From positions 1-64,000 of the forward strand of contig NZ_BQXY01000012.1 in assembly GCF_024341905.1 (NCBI RefSeq): a stretch of 64,000 bases of DNA. Reading direction: 5' to 3'. This document shows positions 25,905 through 35,062 of this stretch, piece after piece; the first letter of the stretch is position 1; every line of letters begins with the position of its first letter. Position numbers and translations under genes: made by a program. This stretch comes from Clostridium folliculivorans (GTDB lineage: Bacteria > Bacillota > Clostridia > Clostridiales > Clostridiaceae). The notes below the pieces were generated by a model. That model saw only the letters and a list, made by a program, of their open reading frames with translations, was not told the origin of the DNA and did not search any database.

Positions 25905-26111
25905 TTAGTTAATAAAACTTATACTTTTGGAAAATTTCAAAAACTGAGGTTCCACTTTGCCATGATATAGTTTATTTAATAATATATTAACTACAAAAGA
26001 AAGCAAATCTGTCATAACAAATGGTAGTATTCCTCGCATTAAAATAAAGTGTTTTTTTCCTTTAGCTTTTGCTTCGGGCCAATCTAATCTTCTTGCATCA
26101 ATAAATCTCAA
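25905..26111 (-). CDS. Small membrane protein, uncharacterised
   Basis: A 68-residue protein: a charged start (MRFIDARRLDWPEAKAKGKK), then a single hydrophobic span (ILPFVMTDLLSFVVNILLNK) and a short basic tail. TTG 26111 is preceded by GGAGG with a 9-base spacer, a strong ribosome site, which argues that it is real despite its size. The start resembles a group of small clostridial membrane proteins that share an R-x-L-x-W-x-x-A-K-x-K-G-x-x-H-F-I pattern, from memory. Function unknown. Confidence 0.6.
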   Translation of the reverse strand: MRFIDARRLDWPEAKAKGKKHFILMRGILPFVMTDLLSFVVNILLNKLYHGKVEPQFLKFSKSISFIN

Positions 26112-26244
26112 AATGTTTCACCTCCAGTATGTTTTTATGTAGAATTATAAATAAGACTTTAAAAGAAAAAGTGAAATGATTGAAAAATTGGAGAAAATCA
26201 AGGGCATATACTGTAGATCAATATCTTTCAAACCCTATACATGA

Positions 26245-26385
26245 AGAGGTCGGGATAAGAAGTATGGAAGTGGTACAGCTAAGTTTATCGGAAAAGCCAT
26301 TAAAGTTTATGCTGAAAATAAAAAAATAAGCAAGAATGCTCTATGTCAAACTTTATATGTAGCAGTGATATTGTCGAATATTTAA
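26245..26385 (+). pseudogene. TipAS/MerR C-terminal remnant
   Basis: Frame 26245 reads RGRDKKYGSGTAKFIGKAIK, VYAENKK and continues to a stop at 26385. KKYGxGTAxFIxxAIKVY is the typical end of TipAS-type antibiotic-binding domains found on MerR regulators. No start codon, HTH or remaining domain is present upstream, so it is a fragment. Confidence 0.5.
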
Positions 26386-26522
26386 ATTACAACTAAAATA
26401 TTATGATATAATAAAAAAAAGCTGTGCTAAATTAATCTAAAAGTGTAAGTTCTGGTGCAATTTAGTATCAATTTAGTATCAATTTAGAAGTATTTAAAAT
26501 TAATTGAAAGAGAGATGATAAT

Positions 26523-26927
26523 ATGTTCAAAGAATTCAAAGAGTTTGCAGTAAAAGGAAACGTAATTGATTTGGCAGTTGGTGTTGTTATAGGTGGTGCC
26601 TTTGGTAAAATAGTTACCTCTTTAGTGAATGATATTATTATGCCAATAATAGGTGCTTTAACTGGTGGTATTAATTTCACATATTTGAAATTTGTAATTA
26701 AGGAAGCTAGTGGAAGTAAAGAAGCGCTTACTCTTAATTATGGAAGCTTTATTCAAAATATTATTGATTTCTTAATAGTTTCATTTTCTATTTTCCTATT
26801 TATAAAATTAATAAATAAACTTAAGAGAGAAAAGAAAGCTGAAGTTGTTAAAGCAGAAGTTAAAACACCTGAAGAGGTTTTATTGCTTCAAGAAATTAGA
26901 GATTTATTGAAGAGTAAAGAAGCTTAA
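26523..26927 (+). CDS. mscL: Large-conductance mechanosensitive channel
   Basis: Forms a pentameric inner-membrane pore that opens under osmotic down-shock. The conserved N-terminal amphipathic helix and TM1 ([20 protein letters not shown], then [17 protein letters not shown]) contain the glycine-rich gating face. TM2 ([20 protein letters not shown]) follows, and the C-terminal helical bundle ends in [19 protein letters not shown]. The 134-residue length is standard. AAGAGAGATGAT precedes the ATG. The gene stands alone. Confidence 0.96.
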   Translation: MFKEFKEFAVKGNVIDLAVGVVIGGAFGKIVTSLVNDIIMPIIGALTGGINFTYLKFVIKEASGSKEALTLNYGSFIQNIIDFLIVSFSIFLFIKLINKLKREKKAEVVKAEVKTPEEVLLLQEIRDLLKSKEA

Positions 26928-27039
26928 TTGTCAGCTGATCCAGTAGCAAGAGTTGAAAAACATATTCAGCAAAATCTAAGTGGCAAGGGCTTAAATTATT
27001 AGAACTACTTAAATTTAATTTTGACAGCTATATTTTATG

Positions 27040-27134
27040 GATGTACAACTTCGTAATAAAATTTATATTTTCAAATTCTCCTCTTAGAACCTAGAGGAGT
27101 TTTGAAAATAGATTTGTGATCGAAGTGGTACATC
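27040..27134 (-). repeat. Repeat R1, complete copy
   Basis: Terminal inverted repeats GATGTACAACTTCG and CGAAGTGGTACATC enclose a core with its own hairpin (CTCCTCTTAG..CTAGAGGAG) and AAATTTATATTTTC. Orientation is opposite to 47910-48004 and 48810-48905. It lies in the 421-bp gap between mscL and the LRR gene. Confidence 0.8.
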
Positions 27135-27143
27135 TCTATATGC

Positions 27144-27180
27144 ATTCGTCCATGTTTCTTGTGAATATGGGCGAATTTTA
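27144..27180 (+). terminator. Terminator downstream of mscL and R1
   Basis: ATTCGTCCAT (27144-27153) pairs with ATGGGCGAAT (27167-27176), followed by TTTA. It is 217 bp after mscL, so it may end that transcript. Confidence 0.55.
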
Positions 27181-27348
27181 TTATTAATTTCATTAGAGTA
27201 AGTATTTATAAATTCAAGGAAAACGTGTATTTGGATCAATCCTGTTCTTAAGCTTTTGGTTACCGGTATTAAAAAAAATTAAATAAAAGAACGAAAAATA
27301 CGATAATAGGAATAGTATAATATTTTTATTTTTAGTAGGAGAATATAG

Positions 27349-29106
27349 ATGAAAAACGGAAGAATAAAGCTAATATCGGGAATACTTGTTTTTATGAGTT
27401 TAATTGTAAGTTTTAATGTGATATCTGTTGCAGCAACTACAACAGGTACAGATGAAAATGGTTTTACATGGCAGTCTGATGATGGAGTGACCTATTCAAT
27501 AACTGGGTACAATGGTAGTGATACAAATATTATAATACCAAGTTCCATAGATGGACATATAGTTACAAGTATAGGAAGTAATGCTTTTAAAAACAAATCA
27601 TTGACCAGCGTAACAATTCCAAATACGGTTACAAGTATAGGTGGTTTTGCATTTTATTATTGCTCGTCACTTGTAAGTGTAACAATACCAAATAGTGTTA
27701 CAAGTATAGGAGATAGTGCATTTGCGTATTGTATATCACTTCCAAATATAACACTTCCAACCAATCTTGGTAGCATAGGAAATTCTACCTTTCAAGATTG
27801 CAAAGCATTTACAGAAATAATAATTCCAAATAGTGTTACAAGTATTGGAACTTATGCATTTTTGGAGTGCAATTCTCTTACTAGCATAACAATTCCAGAT
27901 AGTGTAATACGTATTGGTGAAGGTGCCTTTAAGGACTGTAAGGTTCTTAAAACTGCTGTAATGCCTGATAGTGTAACAAGTGTAGGAAATTATTTATTTT
28001 ACAACTGTCAAGCTTTGTCAAGTGTAAGGTTGTCAAATAATCTTACCAATACCGGTGATTTTATATTTTACAATTGTTTTGCTCTTACAGGGGTTACACT
28101 CCCAAGTAGTCTTACGAATATTGGAAACAGCGCATTTGAAAATTGTACAGCTCTTACTAATATAACAATTCCAAATGGCGTGACAAGAATTGGATACCGT
28201 GCTTTCATTATGTGCAAAGTTCTCGCAAACATAACAATTCCAGATACTGTTAAAATAATAGATTTTAATGCATTTGCACACTGCTATGCTTTTACAAATA
28301 TAATAATTCCAGACAGTGTTACAAGTATTGGTGATTATGCATTTTACTATTGTACATCTCTAACAGAAATAACAATTCCTAAGAGTGTTACTAATATTGG
28401 CTTTTTGACATTCGATAGTTGTAATTTAAATTTTAAAATTAAAGGGGTTCTAGGGTCTTATGCACAGATTTATGCAGTTAGTAATGCTATAACATTTCAA
28501 GAGCTTCCCTCAATAAATCATACAGTAACATTTAATAGTGAAGGGGGAAGTGAAGTAGAAAGTAAAATAACCGATTATAATACTACAATAACAGAACCGA
28601 TAACCTCTATTAGAGCGGGATATACTTTTGATGGATGGTATAAAGAAGTAGAATGTATCAATGCTTGGAATTTTGCAAGCGATACAGTAACAGCAGATAC
28701 AATACTGTATGCAAAATGGAAAATAAATAGTTATAATATAAGTTTTGATAGCCAAGGTGGAAGTTTAGTAGAAAGTAAAACAACAGATTATAATACTACA
28801 ATAACAGAACCCATAACATCAATTAGAGCAGGGTATACTTTTGGTGGATGGTATAAAGAAGTAGAATGTATAAATGCATGGGATTTTTCAACAGATAAAG
28901 TAATAACAAATACAGTACTTTATGCAAAGTGGATAGACTTATGTGATATAGACAAAGATGGAACGATAAGTATGTTAGATGTAGCATTAGTTGCAAATAA
29001 CTACGAGATAAGAAATACAGAAGCAAATTGGAATTCAAGCTTTGACTTCAATAAAGATGGTGTAGTTGATATTTTTGATTTGGTATTTATTTCTAAAAAG
29101 TTATAA
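27349..29106 (+). CDS. Secreted BspA-type LRR protein with InlB-type repeats and dockerin
   Basis: A signal peptide (about residues 1-29, ending SVAA) precedes some fourteen 23-residue BspA/TpLRR units (about 60-375) with the repeating pattern ITIPxSVTSIGxxAFxxCxxL. Two nearly identical InlB B-repeat/Flg_new domains follow (about 390-525; both contain DYNTTITEPITSIRAGYTF and GWYKEVECINAW). The last about 54 residues are a type I dockerin-like module with two calcium loops, DIDKDGTISMLDVALV and DFNKDGVVDIFDLVFI. It should be exported and could attach to a cohesin. BspA LRRs bind host or matrix proteins in other bacteria. No cohesin or sortase gene is in the window. Confidence 0.87.
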   Translation: MKNGRIKLISGILVFMSLIVSFNVISVAATTTGTDENGFTWQSDDGVTYSITGYNGSDTNIIIPSSIDGHIVTSIGSNAFKNKSLTSVTIPNTVTSIGGFAFYYCSSLVSVTIPNSVTSIGDSAFAYCISLPNITLPTNLGSIGNSTFQDCKAFTEIIIPNSVTSIGTYAFLECNSLTSITIPDSVIRIGEGAFKDCKVLKTAVMPDSVTSVGNYLFYNCQALSSVRLSNNLTNTGDFIFYNCFALTGVTLPSSLTNIGNSAFENCTALTNITIPNGVTRIGYRAFIMCKVLANITIPDTVKIIDFNAFAHCYAFTNIIIPDSVTSIGDYAFYYCTSLTEITIPKSVTNIGFLTFDSCNLNFKIKGVLGSYAQIYAVSNAITFQELPSINHTVTFNSEGGSEVESKITDYNTTITEPITSIRAGYTFDGWYKEVECINAWNFASDTVTADTILYAKWKINSYNISFDSQGGSLVESKTTDYNTTITEPITSIRAGYTFGGWYKEVECINAWDFSTDKVITNTVLYAKWIDLCDIDKDGTISMLDVALVANNYEIRNTEANWNSSFDFNKDGVVDIFDLVFISKKL

Positions 29107-29176
29107 TATGATAGTTCTCAGTAAGTTATTATTAATAATAAAATAAGTTAAATTTATAAAAATTTAGTGAAATAAA

Positions 29177-29227
29177 AATAAGGAGCTGTGCTTCAATAAG
29201 AAGCAAGTAATGCTCCTTATTTTTTTA
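29177..29227 (+). terminator. Terminator after the LRR-dockerin gene
   Basis: AATAAGGAGC pairs with GCTCCTTATT, enclosing an inner TGCTT/AAGCA hairpin, then a run of T. Confidence 0.82.
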
Positions 29228-29406
29228 TGCAAAAGAAAATATAATACTATAATTTTTAACTATCTACTTTAAATTTTCCTTCAGAATAATATTCATATTT
29301 CACTACCAGATTATAATGTCCACACCTATTGATGGTTCTTTAAAGAATAAATAAATTATTTTTATAATATATTTATTGAGTAATAATTTAATTGGGATGG
29401 GAGCTT

Positions 29407-30498
29407 ATGGAGAGCAGTATAGATGTATGTATCAGCTTTGATACTACAGGTTCAATGTATCCATGTTTAACACAGGTTAGAAGAACTATAAAACAAATAG
29501 TTACTAAATTATTTTCTGATATTCCTAGTTTAAGAATATCTATAATAGCTCACGGAGATTATTGTGATGCTGAAAAACCTTATGTGATAAAAATAAAGGA
29601 CTTTTCAAGTGATGAAAAGGAGTTAATTGACTTTATTACAAAAGTGGAACCAACATATGGCGGAGATGCGCCTGAGTGTTATGAGTTAGTGTTAAATAAA
29701 GCAAGGACGAGCCTTTCTTGGAAATCAGGAACCTCCAAGGTATTAGTTATAATTGGGGATGATGTACCACATGGACCTAATTATCCTGCAAATATAAATA
29801 AAATCGATTGGAGAAATGAATTAGGGCTTCTCTTGGAGAGCGGCATAAATGTTTATGGAATTCATGCTATGCCAGGAGTAAGAAAACATTCTAAACCATT
29901 TTATGAGGAGATAGCAAATAAAACTGGTGGTTTTTACTTAACCTTAGATCAGTTTGCAAACATACAAGATTTAATAATGGCTATATGTTACAAACAAGAT
30001 GGGGAAGACAGCCTTATGTCTTTTGCTGAAGAGCTTAAGTCAAAAGGTAGAATGAATTACAATATTAAAAGTTCTATACAAAAACTAAGTCATAAGGAAA
30101 TAGATGATTATGTAAGTGAAGATGGGTTAAACCCTGTACCTGATGGACGTTTTCAGGTATTAAATGTAGACGAAAATCAAAGTATAAAAGAATTTATTTT
30201 AGAGCAAGGAATATCTTTTAAGGTAGGTAGAGGCTTTTATGAGCTAACCAAAACAGAAAAGGTAGGCATTAATAAAGAAATATTGTTGTATGAAAAAGAA
30301 ACAGGAAAGATATTTAATGGTGCACAGGTTAGGGATATGCTGAGACTTAGTCCACAGGAAAACGTAAAAGGGGTACTGGAAACCTTGAAGCCTGTGTTAA
30401 TGGATAAGTACAAGGTATTTATTCAATCTACCTCCTATAATAGAAAGCTTATGGCTAATACTAGTTTGCTTTATGAAGTAGAGGATTGGGATAGATAA
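29407..30498 (+). CDS. von Willebrand factor type A domain protein
   Basis: Residues about 5-205 are a VWA domain. The MIDAS motif is DTTGSM (residues 14-19, D-x-T-x-S variant), with the downstream threonine in EPTYGGDAPE and the acid in VLVIIGDDVPHG. The C-terminal 160 residues are unassigned; they contain a helical part and the segment GISFKVGRGFYELTKTEKVG, which looks like a small sensing or ubiquitin-like fold, but this is a guess. There is no signal peptide or membrane span, so it is cytoplasmic. ATG 29407 follows GGGAG closely; TTG 29392 is an alternative. Function unknown. Confidence 0.78.
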   Translation: MESSIDVCISFDTTGSMYPCLTQVRRTIKQIVTKLFSDIPSLRISIIAHGDYCDAEKPYVIKIKDFSSDEKELIDFITKVEPTYGGDAPECYELVLNKARTSLSWKSGTSKVLVIIGDDVPHGPNYPANINKIDWRNELGLLLESGINVYGIHAMPGVRKHSKPFYEEIANKTGGFYLTLDQFANIQDLIMAICYKQDGEDSLMSFAEELKSKGRMNYNIKSSIQKLSHKEIDDYVSEDGLNPVPDGRFQVLNVDENQSIKEFILEQGISFKVGRGFYELTKTEKVGINKEILLYEKETGKIFNGAQVRDMLRLSPQENVKGVLETLKPVLMDKYKVFIQSTSYNRKLMANTSLLYEVEDWDR

Positions 30499-30507
30499 AG
30501 TTTATTA

Positions 30508-30535
30508 AACCCATGGCGTTTTTGCCATGGGTTTT
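30508..30535 (+). terminator. Terminator after the VWA gene
   Basis: AACCCATGGC and GCCATGGGTT form a perfect 10-bp stem around GTTTTT, with TTT after it. Confidence 0.75.
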
Positions 30536-30694
30536 GAATTAAAATTTTTTATAGGCAGTGTTTCGAGCTATCATTTCTATAAATTTTGAAAATGAGATGG
30601 TGATTAAGAAAGGCTTAGCGTATAACTCCTATGCGTTAGTAAATTAATATCAGAATCGAGTTGGCACATAAATAGATAATATTGTGGAAATGTA

Positions 30695-30724
30695 TTGACA
30701 TATACAATTTAATTGTATACAATT
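30695..30724 (+). promoter_or_regulatory. Promoter with overlapping palindromic operators
   Basis: TTGACA (30695-30700), 17 bp, TACAAT (30718-30723). The spacer and -10 box are covered by two overlapping palindromes: ATACAATTTAATTGTAT (30702-30718, one central base) and AATTGTATACAATT (30711-30724, perfect). Sites like this are typical of MarR-family repressors. It lies 118 bp before the MBL-fold gene, and no MarR gene is adjacent. Confidence 0.8.
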
Positions 30725-30841
30725 AAAACATCGATTAAACAACAAATCACAAGTTGATCGATAGATTCTTAAAATTATATTCATGAATTTTAATTTTTAC
30801 AAAATTTAAATATTTTAAGTTTATAGGAGGAGTCAATAATT

Positions 30842-31591
30842 ATGGAGATTAAAGCAGTTAGATTATATGAAGGTGGATTTATGACACAAGATTTTGCCTT
30901 TGGAGGAAGTGCAGACAAGAGTACACTTGATGCAAGTAAGACATACCAATCAAGTCTTCAAAACTTCGTTATAGATACAGGAAAGGAAGTTATTTTAGTT
31001 GATACAGGGGTTCCAGCAGAAACTCCAGATATGCCGCCTAGAGAAGGACAAAAAATTTATCAAGGACATAAGATAAAAGATTATTTAGCGGCATTAAATT
31101 CTATTGGATATATGCCCGATCAAGTATCAAAAATACTATTGACTCATAAACATCCAGATCATTCTGGTGAGCTTAGAAGCTTTCCAAATGCTAAAATATA
31201 TCTTTCACCAGCAGAGGCAGATGCTTTAAAATTGGATGGTGAAAATATTGTGAGAGCTGAGTTTAAAGACGGCACATATCACAATTTTGATAGTAGTGAA
31301 AAAATTGCAGAAGGGGTATATTTGATATCTGCTCCAGGGCATACTTATGGAAACTGTATTGTAATAGTTGAAAAAGAAGGATTATTTTATATGATTCATG
31401 GTGATGTAACATATACTGATGCTGCATTGGTAGAAAATCAGTTGTCTGTAGTATTTGAAGATAAGGAAGCTGCAAAAATTACTCTTGAAAAGGTAAGAGA
31501 ATTCATTAGCAACAATCCTACTGTATATCTTTCCACTCATACTCCTGAAGCTCTTATAAGCTTAGAAGAAAAGAAAATTATGAAATTATAA
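30842..31591 (+). CDS. Metallo-beta-lactamase-fold hydrolase, lactonase-like
   Basis: A 249-residue dizinc hydrolase. LTHKHPDHSGEL (about residues 100-111) is the HxHxDH metal site, SAPGHTYGNCIV supplies the next histidine and MIHGDVTYTD the bridging aspartate; STHTPEAL carries the last histidine. The N-terminal VDTGV segment is also typical of the AHL-lactonase (AttM/AiiA-like) branch, but the substrate cannot be fixed. AGGAGG precedes the ATG. The DUF1304 membrane gene begins 13 bp downstream, and both lie behind a promoter masked by palindromic operators, so expression is probably released by a small ligand. Confidence 0.87.
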   Translation: MEIKAVRLYEGGFMTQDFAFGGSADKSTLDASKTYQSSLQNFVIDTGKEVILVDTGVPAETPDMPPREGQKIYQGHKIKDYLAALNSIGYMPDQVSKILLTHKHPDHSGELRSFPNAKIYLSPAEADALKLDGENIVRAEFKDGTYHNFDSSEKIAEGVYLISAPGHTYGNCIVIVEKEGLFYMIHGDVTYTDAALVENQLSVVFEDKEAAKITLEKVREFISNNPTVYLSTHTPEALISLEEKKIMKL

Positions 31592-31604
31592 AAAGGAGTA
31601 TTTT

Positions 31605-31976
31605 ATGATACAAAATATAATAGCAGTTTTGGTTTTTCTAGTAGCAGCAGAACACATTTTTATAATGTTGCTTGAGATGTTTTATATAAAATCAGCAGTA
31701 GCTAAAAAAGCTTTTGGGGTAGATAGTAAGCTACTTGAAAGAAAAGAAGTAAGAGTATTATTTGCAAATCAAGGCCTATATAATGGCTTTCTGGCAGCAG
31801 GTTTATTTTGGAGCTTTTTTGTACCTGAAGCAATGGTAATACCTTTAAGAATTTTCTTTTTAGCATGCGTTATTATAGCAGCTTTATATGGTTCTATTAC
31901 TGCTAATAAAAAAATCATAATAAAGCAAGGTGGTTTGGCAATACTTGCTATGATTATACAAGTTGCCAGCATATAA
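31605..31976 (+). CDS. DUF1304 family membrane protein
   Basis: 123 residues with four hydrophobic helices and the DUF1304 signatures AAEHIFIMLLEMF near the start, FANQGLYNGFLAAGLFW in the middle and a glycine-poor final helix (GGLAILAMIIQVASI). The family is uncharacterised and often sits beside MarR regulators or detoxifying enzymes. Here it is the second gene of an operon with an MBL-fold hydrolase (13-bp gap, AAAGGAG site). Confidence 0.88.
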   Translation: MIQNIIAVLVFLVAAEHIFIMLLEMFYIKSAVAKKAFGVDSKLLERKEVRVLFANQGLYNGFLAAGLFWSFFVPEAMVIPLRIFFLACVIIAALYGSITANKKIIIKQGGLAILAMIIQVASI

Positions 31977-32031
31977 CAGTTTTAAATTATACAGTTGAAA
32001 ATGGATATTGTATAAAGCCATAAATTATAAA

Positions 32032-32080
32032 AAACCATGCATAAATAGAGAAGTAGTTCCTATATAATGCATGGCTTTAT
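32032..32080 (+). terminator. Probable terminator of the MBL/DUF1304 operon
   Basis: CCATGCAT and ATGCATGG pair across a 24-base loop, followed by CTTTATTGCTTT. The long loop makes this moderate. Confidence 0.5.
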
Positions 32081-32221
32081 TGCTTTAATAATTACTTTCA
32101 AGTATTTGTATGGGTGAGAATTGTACTCTTTCACAGTTTCTTTGAAAAAATTTTGCTAGTACGATTAACAAATTGTATTCCATTCTTTCTGCGTGTATAT
32201 ACTAAGAAGGATTGACTAATT

Positions 32222-33619
32222 TTAAAGTACAGTACTAACACCATTTACATTAGCTTGTTCATCTTCTTCAATAGGTATAACAATGCATTTTTTTCCATCA
32301 ATTATCTGTGATTTTATTTGAGTTACTTTTTCAGGTTTTACCTGAAGTACAATATCATAGTTCTCAGCAGTATTTTTATCTAATACTATTTCAGAGTCGG
32401 TATTTTGTTCTAAAGTAACCTCGGAATCTACTTCAGAATTAATATCTGAATCTACTTCTAGATTAGAGTTTGGATCTGTTTCTGATAGGATATCTGTATT
32501 TGCATCCAGAGCTATTTCATTTTCTGATACTAATTCAGCTACTTGCTTCGTTTGCTCAAGTCTTTCCTCTAATATACGTACTTTTTTTTCAAGTCTTTCT
32601 TCCTTTTTTCTCTGCTCATTTGCAGCAAGTACCTTTTTGTCAATTAAATGTTCTACTACAGGAGGAGTATCACCGAATTCTTCTGTGTAGGACTTTTCAA
32701 TTTTTTTAGTAATTTCTTCAGGAATTCCGTTTTCAACCAAAACATCTTGGATATTATCTATAGTCAAAGTTATAGGTTCAGCATCCTTACCGTTAATGGC
32801 GTTGTTATCTTCTACCATAGTATTAAGAGTATCTTGAATTTCCATGAAAATACGCTCTGATTTTTTATCATCACTGCCAAGTGCTCTCTGAATGATAGTA
32901 TTGAAGGTTTCTTTTTGTTCAGTAGCAGTTTGTTTTGAACTACAACCTAAAGCTTCTTCCATAAATTCTGGATGTGGATTCTTTGCATTTTTTGTGTAGT
33001 ACATAATAGAATGAATATCAGCACTACGGTCTGTAAATGCTGGAAAGACAAATCCAAGATCTGGAGCGCCAACCACCCAGTCTCTAATACGAGCTCCGAT
33101 TCTATTTTCATCTTCGAAGTATCCAAGCCCTGGTTCTGTAAGTTCAACTGGGCATATTGCACATAATACATATTCATATACTTCTTCAGACTCATCTAAT
33201 TTCCCGTTGTCAGTGGTTTTGATAATAACATCGTAAGCATCATGGAAAACAAGTATTAGAAAGTTACCTGTGTATTCATAACTATCAATAATTAAGTCGT
33301 AAAATTCATCAAGCAGTACATCATTTTTTAAGGCACTTCTTTTTAATTCCATTAGGGAAAGTTGTCTACTGCTTATATTATTTCCTTCTTCAACTGGAAA
33401 ATTAAGTTCAAGAAGATTATTACCAACAGTTCCTGATAAGGTCTTTTTAGCAATCTCCAAATATTTAAAGAACTCTTCCTCTCTTAGATTCAAAAAAGTT
33501 TCTCTAAATTTTAATACTACATTTTTTTCTCCATCAACATAGCAGCCACACATTTTGGTAAAAGTACAATCGTCCTTTTTTAAACGTCTTTTTAATTCTA
33601 ATATATCTTTTTTATTCAT
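32222..33619 (-). CDS. DUF4317 family protein
   Basis: Matches DUF4317 across most of its 465 residues: KKDILELKRRLKKDDCTFTK at the start, GCYVDGEKNVV, the central VLCAICPVELTEPGLGYF and AFTDRSADIHSIMYYTKNAK. Residues about 340-425 hold a coiled coil followed by a highly acidic, Asp/Glu/Asn/Thr-rich linker (EVDSDINSEVDSE repeated in variants), before a short conserved-looking end with KKCIVIPIEEDE. No function has been shown for the family. No signal or membrane segment is visible. It is single and transcribed against its neighbours. An AGGTATTAT site precedes the ATG. Confidence 0.85.
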   Translation of the reverse strand: MNKKDILELKRRLKKDDCTFTKMCGCYVDGEKNVVLKFRETFLNLREEEFFKYLEIAKKTLSGTVGNNLLELNFPVEEGNNISSRQLSLMELKRSALKNDVLLDEFYDLIIDSYEYTGNFLILVFHDAYDVIIKTTDNGKLDESEEVYEYVLCAICPVELTEPGLGYFEDENRIGARIRDWVVGAPDLGFVFPAFTDRSADIHSIMYYTKNAKNPHPEFMEEALGCSSKQTATEQKETFNTIIQRALGSDDKKSERIFMEIQDTLNTMVEDNNAINGKDAEPITLTIDNIQDVLVENGIPEEITKKIEKSYTEEFGDTPPVVEHLIDKKVLAANEQRKKEERLEKKVRILEERLEQTKQVAELVSENEIALDANTDILSETDPNSNLEVDSDINSEVDSEVTLEQNTDSEIVLDKNTAENYDIVLQVKPEKVTQIKSQIIDGKKCIVIPIEEDEQANVNGVSTVL

Positions 33620-33899
33620 GATAATACCTTTCTTTTGCTAAATATTTGATTTAGTAAGTAGTTCTTAAATTAAATAGATTATTTTGGTGTTTGTTAATAA
33701 TTAAAATGGAAAATATATGGTAAATATTATTTTATCTAATAATAGTATATTGTTCAATGGACAAGTCTGCAAGTGATTAAATAATTGAAAAAATCACATA
33801 AAGACAAAAGAATATTTATTAAGATGGTTTATGCATTGGATATTTGATTAAGGCAAAGTAAATAATAACCTTTATTAAGTAAACTCATAGAGGTGTATT

Positions 33900-34757
33900 A
33901 TGCAAAATATAGTATGGTTTATTTGTCTAGCTATCATCGGAATACTTAGTGCCAGCTACGCTATATATATGAAAAGACACATTTATAAAGTATCAACATT
34001 TTTGGTGTTTTATTTATTCGCGGCAAGTATTGCCTGGAATGGTGAATTTCTCGTGCTTGGTTTATTTAATTCTTACGCATACAAAACCGGTGTGGTTCAG
34101 GATATATGGGCTCAAAACCTGTTAGGGCATTTGATACTCAATACTACACTTTATCCGGCTGCAGCAACAGTGATGGTAGCTTTTTCACTAAAGTACGGTT
34201 GGATCTCCTTTGTTGCAGTTCTTTTTACAGCAATAGAGTATGTATTTGTAAAACTAAGGTTATACGAGCAACACTGGTGGAGATACTATATGACAATTAT
34301 TGCAGTTGTGGGGATTTTATTATTTGACAATAAGTGGTTTCCTAAAATAAATAAAAAATGCTATGGATTAAATAGGGTTATAACTTTCTTTTTTGTAGCA
34401 ATGATAATAGTACATATTCCAGCTCCAATTTTGCTGCTTATGAGAAAACAATATTATCATATTGGATTTATAAATAATTTCTTTGGTGACTTATATTTAT
34501 CAAGCATTATAATTATATTTTTCTATCATTTAATCGAATCACTTCTTTTAGTAGTGTTCACGTGTATACTTAAAAAATGGTATTGGAGTATTCTACCGTT
34601 TATTATTTCTATTACGGCTCAAAGCATATTTTTAAAAATGGGTATATTGGTTATAGAAAACGGATGGAATTTTGTTTACACGTTAATTCTTTATGACATT
34701 TTTATAGCAATATTTATTTTGATTGAAAAATACACTGTAAGACCAGAGAAATATTAA
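33900..34757 (+). CDS. Polytopic membrane protein, unrecognised
   Basis: A 285-residue integral membrane protein with about eight hydrophobic helices and very little soluble sequence. There are notable aromatic and histidine-rich turns (RLYEQHWWRYYMT, FFYHLIESLLLVVF). It resembles, loosely, the CBO0543-type group of clostridial membrane proteins, but the match is too weak to name. AGAGGTGTATT precedes the ATG. It is monocistronic with a good terminator. No transporter or enzyme motif was found. Confidence 0.7.
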   Translation: MQNIVWFICLAIIGILSASYAIYMKRHIYKVSTFLVFYLFAASIAWNGEFLVLGLFNSYAYKTGVVQDIWAQNLLGHLILNTTLYPAAATVMVAFSLKYGWISFVAVLFTAIEYVFVKLRLYEQHWWRYYMTIIAVVGILLFDNKWFPKINKKCYGLNRVITFFFVAMIIVHIPAPILLLMRKQYYHIGFINNFFGDLYLSSIIIIFFYHLIESLLLVVFTCILKKWYWSILPFIISITAQSIFLKMGILVIENGWNFVYTLILYDIFIAIFILIEKYTVRPEKY

Positions 34758-34870
34758 CTAAAAATAATCTGTTGAATAATTTCAGCGGACTTATTTGGGG
34801 TGATGTTTAGAGTTAATTACCTATTAAGTGGTTAGCGCTTTCATTAAAAATCAATATTATGCTACTTCTA

Positions 34871-34906
34871 AAAAACGATTATTCAATAAGGATAATCGTT
34901 TTTTTA
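34871..34906 (+). terminator. Terminator after the membrane protein gene
   Basis: AAACGATTAT and ATAATCGTTT pair around TCAATAAGG, then a run of T. The rest of the 305-bp gap before the oxidase gene shows nothing notable. Confidence 0.82.
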
Positions 34907-35062
34907 CTGTAAAAAAGGTATAAGATTTTTATACTTGATAAACCTAGATACTTTATTTATAAAAGTATATGTACAAATTTACTTGGCATCAGTTGCAACT
35001 TATTAACATATTATGGAATTGGGAGAATAACATTAGCAATTTTTATAGGAGTAGATAATTAA

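Noticed and set aside
26268-26283. GAAGTGGTAC as another R1 end
   Set aside because: It falls inside the coding remnant (Tyr-Gly-Ser-Gly-Thr) and lacks any other R1 sequence around it.
27349-28480. The periodic 69-bp repeats as a CRISPR array or minisatellite
   Set aside because: The periodicity is that of 23-residue LRR units in an open reading frame, with diverged codons; no CRISPR repeat-spacer pattern and no cas genes.
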